This document shows positions 11,343 through 21,193 of a stretch of 64,000 nucleotides of DNA, one piece after another (position 1 is the first letter of the stretch; each line of letters begins with the position of its first letter). Origin of the DNA: Calonectria ilicicola (lineage: Eukaryota; Ascomycota; Sordariomycetes; Hypocreales; Nectriaceae); the NCBI GenBank assembly GCA_020809705.1, contig CP085834.1, forward strand, positions 682,001-746,000, written 5' to 3'. The position numbers and the translations under genes were made by a program. Under the pieces are notes generated by a model, which ran no database searches, was not told the DNA's origin, and saw only the letters and a program-made list of their open reading frames with translations.

Positions 11343-12683
11343 GGTGATGAGGTAGGTTTCTGATTGCGTGTCGTAGTAACAATAGTGTTTAAGCAATCAA
11401 GGACATAAAAAAAACAGACTAATGGAAATTAATTTATCTCCACCCACAATACAGTCTTAAGGATAATCAAATAAAAGGTTTTTTGATCAAGTATGCACAG
11501 AGTATAGTCCTTGGCGTCTGAGCCTTTACCTGTTAATCGGAAACAATGGTCAAGCTACTGCAACTCTGCGGGAGATTTGTGTTCACCAAGGCGCTTCGTT
11601 CGGGCCTACTTGGCAAGCCGGCATCAAGGAGTGGATTTGTGATCAATAATCAACCCTGTTTTCCCATGCGGGCAATCCCGGGGGTTCGGTCGCAAGAATA
11701 GCAAGTTTCGGAAGCAAGGAAAAGATCTATCCCAGACAGGGCAGGTAGTGGGGTCCGGAGTCCTATCTGTGAGCCAATAACAATAAATCCCGAGGTCTCA
11801 CATAACACTACAGATAGGTCGTGTTACTTCTCGTATTCAGGACCGTAACATGTTGGTCTTTGGGGCTGCATTTTTGAGGTTTTTTTCTTTTTCCAGGGAC
11901 GTCCAATCGCATTTTGAGTTCTGAATCGAATGACACAACTTTCACTAATCCACAGTGAGTGTATCATTACAGATCAACTGTCCCCACCGCCACTTGTTAC
12001 GCTCGCACTGCTTTGTTCCCAAGTGGTGGCGAGTGTTGTTCAACATATGCAGAAAGCCCATCCATTTTAAGGTAAATTTCCAACCAGTCCCATTGACTCC
12101 GATATCTATCGGATGTCTCTACCTCTATCTGGGGCCAGTTTATGCAGGAGGATCAATATATTCAATCATGAAACATGCTTGATAAAAATAGTAGCAACTC
12201 TCTCTTCCGTGTTGGATTGCATAACTTGCGCGAAATAAATCCGATTCTGAGCGACAAAGGTGTATGCCTGTCGGGTAGTACCTCTCTAATTCGGAATTTC
12301 TAAGAATGATGAAAAGACTACTTGGTGGCGGCATGGCCAAGACATCTACCTCCAAGGTGGGCACATGAAGCCATAGTGCGATTATTGTTACCTTGATGCG
12401 TCAGTCCACGGCAGCTTTTCCAGATATTGACGAGGTTCTCGTGTCTAACCCTGCTTGAATTTCGATTTTTAGCTCAATACTACCGGGCTGTTCAATGATA
12501 TGTGCGACACCGACATCATCAGACACCTTGTTCCTTGAGGCAGAACTGACAGCTTCACCTTGCCTTGGTTATGCTACTTGCTCAATCTTCTATTAGAAAT
12601 AGCTCGATCTTTCACTCTTCCTATTCAAGACAGCTTTCCAACTTTCACACATCCTAGACACATATTCTTCCTTTTTGATCCCA
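11343..12683. promoter_or_regulatory. Divergent intergenic region between reductase and dioxygenase
   Basis: About 1.3 kb separate the two start codons, so both promoters must lie here. A CCAAT box occurs near 11774. Short AT-rich and pyrimidine runs (around 11880-11895 and 12590-12680) resemble fungal core promoters. No convincing coding frame was seen. A pathway regulator site cannot be identified without relatives to compare. Confidence 0.45.
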
Positions 12684-13553
12684 ATGCCTACCGCAACTCC
12701 TACCAGCGTCCAACGCGTCCCAGCTTCTGACGGCGCTGATGCCATTCTGAAAGCCCTTCATGAGGATGGTAGTGTCGTCATTAAGAATCTCCTGACACCA
12801 GATCAAGTTCGTCGGATCAACGAGGAGATTCAGCCGGCAATGGACAAACTTGAAGTCGGTTCCAAGGTCCCTGACAATTACATCAAATCGTTTCACGGGC
12901 ACAACACAAAGCGACTGACTGGAATGATCACACTGAGCAAGACATTCCGTGAGGAAGTCATGGACAACGACCTGCTCCACGAATTGTGTGAGAAGATATT
13001 CGTCGAGGACTCGGGTACCTATTGGCTGAACACGGCTCAAGTCATTGAGATCGGGCCCGGCAGCGCCGCCCAAGATTTGCACCGCGACCAATGGCAGTAT
13101 CCTGTCTTCACCCACTGCGGGCCAAATGCTCCAGAAGCACTCATCAATTTCATGCTAGCTTTGACCCCATTTACTGAAGAGAATGGCGCTACTAGAGTCA
13201 TCCCAGGGAGCCACAAGTGGGAGGACTTCAACGAGAATGGAACTCCAGAGGACACTGTTCCTACTGAAATGGATCCAGGTGACGTTTGCTTTTTGAGTGG
13301 CAAGGTGGTTCACGGTGGAGGAGCCAACAAGACGGCAGACTTTTGGAGACGAGGGATGGTAATCATTTACCAGCCGTCGTATCTGACTCTCGAAGAGGCG
13401 CACCCATTCCTTGTTAAGAAGGAGCTTGTTGACACGCTGAGTCCACGGGCTCAGTCAATGATTGGTTTTCGCAGTCAGTTCCCCAAGAATAGTCCTGGAG
13501 TATGGAAGCGTGACTACAGCGATGCCAGTGACGTTTTGCACACTTGGGTTTAG
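12684..13553 (+). CDS. PhyH-family Fe(II)/2-oxoglutarate dioxygenase (SwnH1/SwnH2 type)
   Basis: 289 residues, no intron. The start is the ATG at 12684; an earlier in-frame TTG at 12675 is not needed. The iron facial triad is visible: H133 and D135 in DLHRDQW, and the distal H210 in VVHGGGANK, followed by Arg (RRGM) for 2-oxoglutarate binding. FMLALTPFTEENGAT and VIPGSHKWEDF are hallmarks of fungal phytanoyl-CoA-dioxygenase-like tailoring enzymes. Swainsonine clusters normally carry two of these, which act late on the indolizidine ring. Only one copy is present here. It is divergent from the reductase and co-oriented with the NRPS, 790 bp upstream of it. Confidence 0.85.
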   Translation: MPTATPTSVQRVPASDGADAILKALHEDGSVVIKNLLTPDQVRRINEEIQPAMDKLEVGSKVPDNYIKSFHGHNTKRLTGMITLSKTFREEVMDNDLLHELCEKIFVEDSGTYWLNTAQVIEIGPGSAAQDLHRDQWQYPVFTHCGPNAPEALINFMLALTPFTEENGATRVIPGSHKWEDFNENGTPEDTVPTEMDPGDVCFLSGKVVHGGGANKTADFWRRGMVIIYQPSYLTLEEAHPFLVKKELVDTLSPRAQSMIGFRSQFPKNSPGVWKRDYSDASDVLHTWV

Positions 13554-14342
13554 TAGGTGAAGTCTCACATTGTTTGGATTTCAGACTAGTTAGTTACCGT
13601 AACCGAATGGTACAAAAATGCCTCGTCTATTTTTGTCGTTCATTTTTAAACCTTTGTAACCTAGAGCTCACCTTTGTCAGTAATGCTGTTAATGTTCCGC
13701 TCGGGTTTCCATTATTCTGTTGACGAGTTTCACGAATTTTTTTCCATGCCAATATTTGTAACAAAAATAGAATATCCCTCTTCTTGTCTCCTCGTGTCTT
13801 GATCTCGCTAATGCTTGTCTTACAGCCTTGGTCAAATTGCCTCTCCCGTGCCACTACGTATGCATATCACAGCATGTCTCAGGTCAGGTCTTTCCTATTC
13901 TTTCCGATCCCGCTAATTTTTCACTAGCTACTATGACACAGCAGCTCGTATACTCCTCATACCACTGCATACATGTCCCACAAGGTGGAGTAGACCAGTG
14001 CATTCTATTCCTTTCTATTCAATTATTCCCGATTGCACAATGGCGTAATATGATCCTTCCAGCTGAAAGCCTGCTTTGATCTTCACCAGATCGGTCCGAT
14101 TAAATTCCCGTTTAGTCTGACTATCAGGACATGACTAGCTTCTGAAAGAGCGATTCTTAAGTGATGCATGAACACCTGTCAACTATATGGAGGGGTCCTG
14201 AAATATCCAAGAACCTTCTGATCCTGAAACATCTTTGCTTTATTTCATTCTATCAACACTCCAAAAATTCCTTTTTAGGCATTGTGCCCCGTTCAACTGC
14301 ATTTCCACCTTGCTAAACCAAACAAGCGAGGCACAACGCAAA
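13554..14342. other. Spacer between dioxygenase and NRPS
   Basis: 790 bp containing the 3' region of the dioxygenase and the NRPS promoter. Both strands have only short, compositionally poor open frames. No RNA gene or repeat was recognised. Confidence 0.5.
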
Positions 14343-17300
14343 ATGGTACCTGGATTCATCCAAATGCCTCACCAGACACACCGTCAGTTACAAAAGTCTG
14401 GTGTTGGAGATGCTCCAAAACTTGAAGATTGGATTTCGTCCCTGACAGCATGTCGGCCAGCAGAATTTCCTTGTGACAGGCCTCGAATCGGCGCACTCCC
14501 ACACAAGACGGATGCGTTCGACTTCACGATTCCCGCCGAAGATTCTCATGCCTTGCAGTCCTTTTGTGAACAGTCTGGATTCGCAAACTTTGTGGTGCTT
14601 TTGGCTGTATTTCGAGCTGCGCATTCTCGCCTCAGTGGTGCTGTAGATGGGACACTTGCCGTCAGCACAGACTTATGCTCCTCGTCGCTGTCGAGCAATG
14701 GAACCTCAGCCACCAACAATCTACAGGTAGTTCAAATTACAGTTGACGAAGAGTCGCTCGAGGATGTGATAAGTCAAGTTCAACAAGCACTGTTTGGTTC
14801 CAAGCCCACTCCGAATATCCCATTCGGAAAGGTCATTTCTATGATCGACACGAATAAAGAGATATCAGGGCCCCCTCTTTTGCCCATTCTATTCAATTTT
14901 AACTCGGACACGAAACATTGGTGTTCTTCCTCAGGACATAACTTAGAACCCGCTGCCTCTGCCATGACATCCATGTTTGACATTGAATTTCATTTGCTCA
15001 AAGAGGCAGAAAGCCTGAGAGGAAAGATACTTTTCTGCTCCGAGATGTATGAGCGCGAGACCATCAACAGCATCATCTCTGTGTTTAAAAGTGTTCTCTC
15101 GGCCAGCGCTCTTCAAATGGATGTCCCCATAAAAGCGCTCCCGTTACTCACCGAGGACGATTACGCAGCTTTGAACACCAAAGGTTTGGTTCAAACCGAC
15201 CAAACAGACTATCCACGTGACTCAAGTGTGATTGACATCTTTCGCCAACAAGCCGCTGTTTGTCCATTCAAAGTTGCAATCAAGGACTCAACCACTGAGT
15301 TGACGTACTCTCAGCTGGACTGCCTGTCAGACGCGATCGCTTTGTGGTTGGCAAAACAATCGTTTCCTCCCGAAAGCATGATTGGTGTTCTGGCCGATCG
15401 GACTTGCAACACAGTTGCCGTTTTTCTCGGCATTCTGAAGGCGAACCTAGCCTATTTGCCCTTTGATGTTCGGTCTCCAGTCAACAGGATTGAGGCTATT
15501 CTATCTTCTATTTCCGGGCCAAGGATGGTTTTGGTTGGTCAAGGCATCGAGCCTCCAGCTCTTCAATTAGAAGATGTCCAGTTTGTTCCTTTCCACAAGG
15601 CTTTTGCCGACTCGGCCCAGATAGGGCTCAACGGCCAGACCTCAGTGAAAAACTCACCCTCAGCTACGAACTTGGCATACGTTATGTTCACATCAGGCTC
15701 GACTGGAGCACCAAAAGGAGTAATGGTGGAACATCGCGGAATCGTTCGGCTTGTGAAAGAAAGCAACATGGCACACCAACTTCCCCGCCCGCTAGTCATG
15801 GCTCATCTCTCGAACACTGCTTTTGACGCCGCCACATGGGAGATATATGGCGCCCTTCTCAATGGGGGAACACTTATCTGCATCGACACTGCGACTGTGC
15901 TAGATTGCGAGGCTCTTGGCCGTAAATTTGCCGATGAGTCGGTTCAGACCGCCTTCTTCACTACTGCACTTTTCAAGCAGTATTCTCGTGACTACCCTTC
16001 TATCATTTCCGACCTTGAAATGATATGTGCTGGTGGTGAAAGACTTGATCCACGTGATTTGGCCGCCGCGTTGGACCTCATGAACGGTCGATTTGTTCAT
16101 GTTTACGGGCCTACCGAGAATACTACTTTCAGCACAATGTATCCTGTTCTAGACACGGATTCATGTCGCGCTGCAGTACCTATCGGTCACGCAATCAGCA
16201 ATTCTGGAGCCTTTGTAATGGATCCGCAGCAGTGCCTTGTTCCTCTAGGAGTTCTTGGTGAGCTTGTAGTCACTGGCGATGGCTTGGCGCGAGGCTATAC
16301 AGATCCCAAACTGGATCTGGACCGTTTTATCTGCATTAAGATAGGCGGGAAGCAGGTCAAAGCTTATCGAACGGGAGACCTTGTTCGACACCGGCCATCC
16401 GATGGGCAATTGGATTTCATTGGACGACTGGATGGGCAGGTCAAGATACGAGGCAACCGAGTTGAGCTTGGTGAGATTGAGCACATTCTATGCAGCCATG
16501 ATTCTGTACGCGACGGTGTGGCAATTTTGAAGCAAGAGGGTCGTAATGAATCTCAGCTTGCTTGTTTTGTTACAATCAATTTTGATGCAAAACTCGAACA
16601 ACAAACGCACCATAACGGTGAAGAATCGAAGAGGGTTCAGGCATGGAGCCATCTTTATGATGAAAATATCTACTCTCAGATGAGCAACATGTCGCCAGAA
16701 AAAGTCGGGCGCGATTTCATGGGATGGACGTCCATGTACGATGGTCAGGCTATTGATAGGGACGAAATGAGCGAGTGGTTGGATGATACAATTGCAGCCA
16801 TCCTCAACGGAGGTGCACCAGGGCATGTTCTTGAGATAGGAACTGGGTCTGGAATGATTCTTTTCAATCTTGGAAAGGGACTGAAGAATTATGTGGGCCT
16901 AGATCCATCTGAAGCCGCCTTTGCCTTTGTAGCCCGGATGTCCAAAGCGCACCCAGTCTTGGCTGACAAGGTACATCTATACAAAGCTACAGCTTTGGAA
17001 ATTGGTCATTTGGACACTGTGCTCGCTCCCAACGTTGCGATCTTGAACTCTGTTGTTCAATACTTCCCCAGTCAGGAATATCTATTTCGGGTCATTCAGG
17101 ATCTTTTACAGCTTCCTGGCCTCAAGTCGATATTTTTTGGTGACATCCGGTCTCAAGCATTATACCAACAATTCAGGGTTACAAGAGCATTGAAAGTGTT
17201 TGGGACAGATCTCCATAAAAACGACATGCTATCTCAAATTGAGGCAGAGGAAGGGGAATTGCTTCTTGATCCAGGTTTCTTTACTTCTCTTGTCGATCGG

Positions 17301-19649
17301 CTTCCGGAGCACGTTGAACATGTCGAGATTTTGCCTAAGCGAATGAAAGCAACAAATGAGTTGAGTTGCTATCGTTACGCTGCAGTTGTCCAGATAAAAC
17401 ATCAAGGCCTACAAAAACAGCAGATCCGTCGCATTGATGAAGAGGAATGGATTGACTTTAGAGAATGTGGCCTCGATCCTGAGTCGCTTTTGCAGCTGCT
17501 CAAACGTTCTGCCAGTTTGTCTGCAGTGCCTGTGTGCAATATCCCATACAGCAAAACTGTTTTTGAAAGATTTGCTGTAGACTGCCTATTAAGCAAATCT
17601 ACAGCGGCGGATGCGAATTGGTTCCAATCTGCATGTCGGCGGGCCGAACAATGTCCTTCTCTTTCCCCTGCCGACTTGATAGAAATATCCAAAAAGTCTG
17701 GCTTTCGAGTTGAAATCAGCTGGGCTCGGCAATATTCTCTCAAAGGAGGTTTTGATGCCATATTTCATCGCTACGAGCATACCAATGAAAGTGCCAGGCT
17801 CATGTTTCATTTCCCCACCGATCATCAAGGCCGAGAGCTAGCTTCATTCAGCAGTCAGCCGTTACGCTTGCAAGCCAAGCAGGAAATACACAAACAGCTA
17901 CAGGAGACATTGAAGGCCAACTTGCCGTCATATATGATCCCGAAACAAATTAAAATTCTCGATGAGATGCCGGTCAATCCTAACGGCAAAGTGGACCGTC
18001 GACTCCTCGCCCAAATGATCCAAGATTCAGCCGCTCCAAAGGGGTTCTTGAGACAACCAACAACAGACGCTGAAAGACAAATGCGAATTATTTGGGCTGA
18101 AGTACTCAACATTAATGTGAACACTTTCGGACTAGATCATAGCTTTTTTGACCTCGGCGGAACGTCAATTGATGCCATGAGGATTGTGGGCCTCGCTCGC
18201 AAAGCCGGCTTCGATCTGACGGTGCAAGAGATCTTCCGTCGAAAGAAACTCGGGGACCTTGTCCCAGAACAAATTATCGACTCTAACAATATCTACGAAC
18301 TACTTGACTCGGTTGAACTGATTGATCCTGTGACGAAGAAAAATGTTCTTGCGAGTGTTGACACCTTGAATCTCAAGATCAATTCCCAGACGATTGCCGA
18401 CGTTCTACCCATCACATACATCCAACACGAGTTCTTATACTGTCCCACCGCGTGGCGACAATACATAGACTATTTCTACATGGATCTTGAGAATAATCGT
18501 CTAGACCTTGGCGATTTCAAGCAAGCCTGTGATCTGACACTGGAAAGGCATCCCATCCTTCGCACATGCTTTCTACGCGTCATGGGCAAGTATTGGCAGT
18601 TTATTCTACATCAATTAGATTCGCCCCTTCGTATCGAGGATGTGGAAGGAGATTTTGATTCATTCTTTCACACATATATCCTGAATGACTTGCATCAGCT
18701 GAAGGAGTTTGAACCTCCTCTGGCCATTATCCTTTTTAGGCATAAAGATCATGGTATTCGTTTGACTGTGCGTATGCAGCATGCTCAAAATGACGCGCTT
18801 TCAATTCCGATCATTTTCAAATCCCTGCTGCAAGGTCACGATCAGACACCGTCATCATCCGACGCCCCGACTTTTTCGCAATTCATGTCGTATGTTTCTC
18901 AGAAACGCCCGATGGCAATTGAATATTGGAAGAATCTACTTCAAGGAGCTTCCATCACTCAAATAAAGCCCAGGATTCGCCCCAGCATGGCAGTTGCTGA
19001 CCCAAAGCCTCTGGCTGTGCATGCAGAGACAGATCTACCAGCCCTTCCCGACAATACAATCATGATTTCAACTCTAGTCAATGCAGCGTGGACGGTGTTT
19101 TTGGCTCGTGCCACTGGAAAAGATGACGTTGCTTATTGGCAGTTTGTTGCTGGCCGTAACTCCGCCATTCGAGGAGTGGAGGACATTGTGGGACCATGCA
19201 TGGCCTCTGCCCCTACCCGTGTGATTCTATCAACTCTCCAAACACCGCTTCAACTACTTCGTTTCATTCAAGACCAGCTCATGGCAAGTGGAGAAGCAGA
19301 TTCTCTCAGTAATGAAATCGTAGAACAGTGCACTAGTTGGCCATCTGGGATAATGGATTCGGTCATCCAACACCAGAGCTTTGGTGAAACTCCATCACTC
19401 GAGTGCTTTGGAGCTGAACGCCAAATCCGATTTTTCGAAAACCCATATCTACTAGAGCCATATCCGTGGATCGCGTCTTTTATCAAAGGCAACCGTCTAC
19501 ATATCAGTCTCTTTACGACTACTGGGCTTGTCACCGTCAACAAGGGAGGTTGCATGGTTAAGGACATTTGTAAAATTGCGGAGGAACTTATAACTGGCTG
19601 CGATATGCCTTTGCAGCAATGGTTGCAAAAGATCGAGCTGAGCATCTAA
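14343..19649 (+). CDS. NRPS: half C - A with inserted methyltransferase - T - C
   Basis: 1768 residues from the ATG at 14343; the frame extends 36 codons upstream but only to a TTG. Order: the C-terminal lobe of a condensation domain without HHxxxDG (about 45-280); adenylation (about 295-760: FTSGSTGAPKG, FDAATWE, YGPTE, YRTGDLV); an SAM methyltransferase inserted before the last adenylation motif (about 764-1165: EIGTGSG); the rest of adenylation (NPNGKVDRR, about 1211); carrier (GGTSID, Ser about 1270); and a terminal condensation domain (about 1350-1760) with QHAQNDA in place of HHxxxDG, keeping the second His and the Asp. This layout predicts loading and N-methylation of one amino acid, then transfer by the final C domain to a nucleophile. 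A hand-read code (D-A-W-F-I-A-V-T-F-K) does not identify the substrate for me. It is co-oriented with the dioxygenase. I know of no such gene in described swainsonine clusters. Confidence 0.88.
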   Translation: MVPGFIQMPHQTHRQLQKSGVGDAPKLEDWISSLTACRPAEFPCDRPRIGALPHKTDAFDFTIPAEDSHALQSFCEQSGFANFVVLLAVFRAAHSRLSGAVDGTLAVSTDLCSSSLSSNGTSATNNLQVVQITVDEESLEDVISQVQQALFGSKPTPNIPFGKVISMIDTNKEISGPPLLPILFNFNSDTKHWCSSSGHNLEPAASAMTSMFDIEFHLLKEAESLRGKILFCSEMYERETINSIISVFKSVLSASALQMDVPIKALPLLTEDDYAALNTKGLVQTDQTDYPRDSSVIDIFRQQAAVCPFKVAIKDSTTELTYSQLDCLSDAIALWLAKQSFPPESMIGVLADRTCNTVAVFLGILKANLAYLPFDVRSPVNRIEAILSSISGPRMVLVGQGIEPPALQLEDVQFVPFHKAFADSAQIGLNGQTSVKNSPSATNLAYVMFTSGSTGAPKGVMVEHRGIVRLVKESNMAHQLPRPLVMAHLSNTAFDAATWEIYGALLNGGTLICIDTATVLDCEALGRKFADESVQTAFFTTALFKQYSRDYPSIISDLEMICAGGERLDPRDLAAALDLMNGRFVHVYGPTENTTFSTMYPVLDTDSCRAAVPIGHAISNSGAFVMDPQQCLVPLGVLGELVVTGDGLARGYTDPKLDLDRFICIKIGGKQVKAYRTGDLVRHRPSDGQLDFIGRLDGQVKIRGNRVELGEIEHILCSHDSVRDGVAILKQEGRNESQLACFVTINFDAKLEQQTHHNGEESKRVQAWSHLYDENIYSQMSNMSPEKVGRDFMGWTSMYDGQAIDRDEMSEWLDDTIAAILNGGAPGHVLEIGTGSGMILFNLGKGLKNYVGLDPSEAAFAFVARMSKAHPVLADKVHLYKATALEIGHLDTVLAPNVAILNSVVQYFPSQEYLFRVIQDLLQLPGLKSIFFGDIRSQALYQQFRVTRALKVFGTDLHKNDMLSQIEAEEGELLLDPGFFTSLVDRLPEHVEHVEILPKRMKATNELSCYRYAAVVQIKHQGLQKQQIRRIDEEEWIDFRECGLDPESLLQLLKRSASLSAVPVCNIPYSKTVFERFAVDCLLSKSTAADANWFQSACRRAEQCPSLSPADLIEISKKSGFRVEISWARQYSLKGGFDAIFHRYEHTNESARLMFHFPTDHQGRELASFSSQPLRLQAKQEIHKQLQETLKANLPSYMIPKQIKILDEMPVNPNGKVDRRLLAQMIQDSAAPKGFLRQPTTDAERQMRIIWAEVLNINVNTFGLDHSFFDLGGTSIDAMRIVGLARKAGFDLTVQEIFRRKKLGDLVPEQIIDSNNIYELLDSVELIDPVTKKNVLASVDTLNLKINSQTIADVLPITYIQHEFLYCPTAWRQYIDYFYMDLENNRLDLGDFKQACDLTLERHPILRTCFLRVMGKYWQFILHQLDSPLRIEDVEGDFDSFFHTYILNDLHQLKEFEPPLAIILFRHKDHGIRLTVRMQHAQNDALSIPIIFKSLLQGHDQTPSSSDAPTFSQFMSYVSQKRPMAIEYWKNLLQGASITQIKPRIRPSMAVADPKPLAVHAETDLPALPDNTIMISTLVNAAWTVFLARATGKDDVAYWQFVAGRNSAIRGVEDIVGPCMASAPTRVILSTLQTPLQLLRFIQDQLMASGEADSLSNEIVEQCTSWPSGIMDSVIQHQSFGETPSLECFGAERQIRFFENPYLLEPYPWIASFIKGNRLHISLFTTTGLVTVNKGGCMVKDICKIAEELITGCDMPLQQWLQKIELSI

Positions 19650-20299
19650 AATATTAATTAACATATGGTTACAGAAGAAAAATATCGAAGCACGAGACCT
19701 GTAATAGTATTAATATCTAGTTACACTACAATCTAGTCCCAGGTTTAATTGGCGTAAGATTTAGACAGTTACTTCTACAGTATTTCCATGCATAGTAGAT
19801 TTTTTTCCTTACCCACAGGTCTAGCTACATAAAGGGATGAACTTTCAGAGGCCAGTCATTAAGACAACAGTCCAAGAGCCAATTGCCAGATATCAGCACG
19901 CCAAAGCAATGTACGAGTGTAAAAAAACAAAGAGAACTGCAAAAAAACATACAACAGCGAGGATTCCCCGGTCGTCACCGACCCGAGTACTAATTCACCG
20001 CTTCTCAGCTTGACTAAGGGAGAGCGGACGGGATCCCGTACTTTCTGAGAGCTATGGTCGTATGTACCAGTAGCTGAAGCTGATTGCATTATAATTGCAG
20101 GTTAGCATTATTAAGATGAATTTACGGTTGTGGCATTAGGTGCATCCAAATAAATGAAATATTAATAGTTAAATTATAAAAAGAAAACAAGATTTCGAGG
20201 ATTGTCAAGAAAGACAACACAAATGCGGAGGAAGAGAGTCACAAAGATGCGGTAGAAAGCAAAGACTCTCCACCGAAAGCCAATGTCCATTTCTTGTAG
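19650..20299. other. Intergenic region, left copy of a 36-bp dispersed repeat
   Basis: No gene seen. It contains AT-rich tracts and, at 20030-20065, the left copy of a 36-bp sequence that recurs at 23930-23965. Confidence 0.5.
20030..20065 (+). repeat. 36-bp direct repeat, left copy
   Basis: Begins GGGATCCCGTA and ends AGAGCTATGGTCGTATGT. It matches 23930-23965 in the same orientation at 34 of 36 positions. The two differences are C/T and G/A transitions. Flanking sequence does not match, so the unit is short. Confidence 0.85.
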
Positions 20300-20640
20300 A
20301 ATCACATAGGCAGGACAACGGCCAGAATTGATACTATAGACACGCCGTTTTATTGGCGACAGGGTCATTACTTTTGCACTCTAAAGATGCAGTGGGTTGA
20401 CCCGGAAATGTAGGACAATGTCATCGACTTCATCCGGGAATGCAAAACTGAGCTGCTCCCTCATGCCATCGAGAAAAGTCCCGCTCATGCCAACTATATT
20501 GATGGCACGGTGTACAGCTGGAAACAGGCATACTATGGTAGCAACTACCATCGCCTCCAAACGGTCAAGACGAAGTGGGATCCCAGAAACTTCTTTCACA
20601 ATCCGCAATCCATCAGGGTACTCGATGATACTGTCCCATC
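20300..20640 (+). pseudogene. FAD-linked (berberine-bridge-type) oxidase, C-terminal relic
   Basis: One frame reads TPFYWRQGHYF, LKMQWVDPEM-stop-DNVIDFIREC, then YGSNYHRL and TKWDPRNFFHNPQSI. These are the closing blocks of fungal FAD-linked oxidases with a BBE C-terminal domain. A TAG at 20411-20413 interrupts the frame, and nothing upstream (flavin-binding domain, His/Cys flavin attachment) can be found. So this is a truncated, mutated remnant. It is on the same strand as the NRPS and about 650 bp downstream, suggesting a lost tailoring oxidase of the same cluster. Confidence 0.82.
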
Positions 20641-21193
20641 CCCGTCTCAGGGTGTCTCGAGCTATGAAGAAATGTCGAACTCGCCCAAGGTGAAGCAGTC
20701 CAAGGAATCGTGGCAAACATCTTCATTTAGGATTCAAACAGAGTAATTTTCCCGGCCTCCAACAGCTGAGGAGGTCTGTGAAACTGATGCGAGAGTTCGG
20801 TCGGGCGTACTCGATAACTCAGTGTGGTTAGATATATGTGAATTGATAGTATTCTGGGAACCAAGTTTGTCGCGTTGGTCCATTTACATTGCTCATTCTC
20901 AATAAAAGTCAAGATAAGCAACATCAGGTCTGTTGTGTCCCCTATAAATATAAGATAGGGGACGGCTGTTCGCTGGTACCAGAAGTTTGTGAATCTTTTG
21001 AACCATTACAAACAATAAACCTGAGCATGAGTCCCAAACAGCCCAGAAAAATGTCAGCCTCAGTCACAGAGAGGGTCGATTCACTCATGGAAAGATATAC
21101 AGGCCCAAATTCAGAGAAACAATAGCCAAACAATCCTCACGTTCCTTAGATAGCAAGTTTGTAAGACATTCACCTCAAGCTTGTGTCGCTCCG
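20641..21193. other. Intergenic region
   Basis: Sequence between the oxidase relic and the lectin stop codon. Open frames are short and unlike any family. No repeat or RNA gene recognised. Confidence 0.45.
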
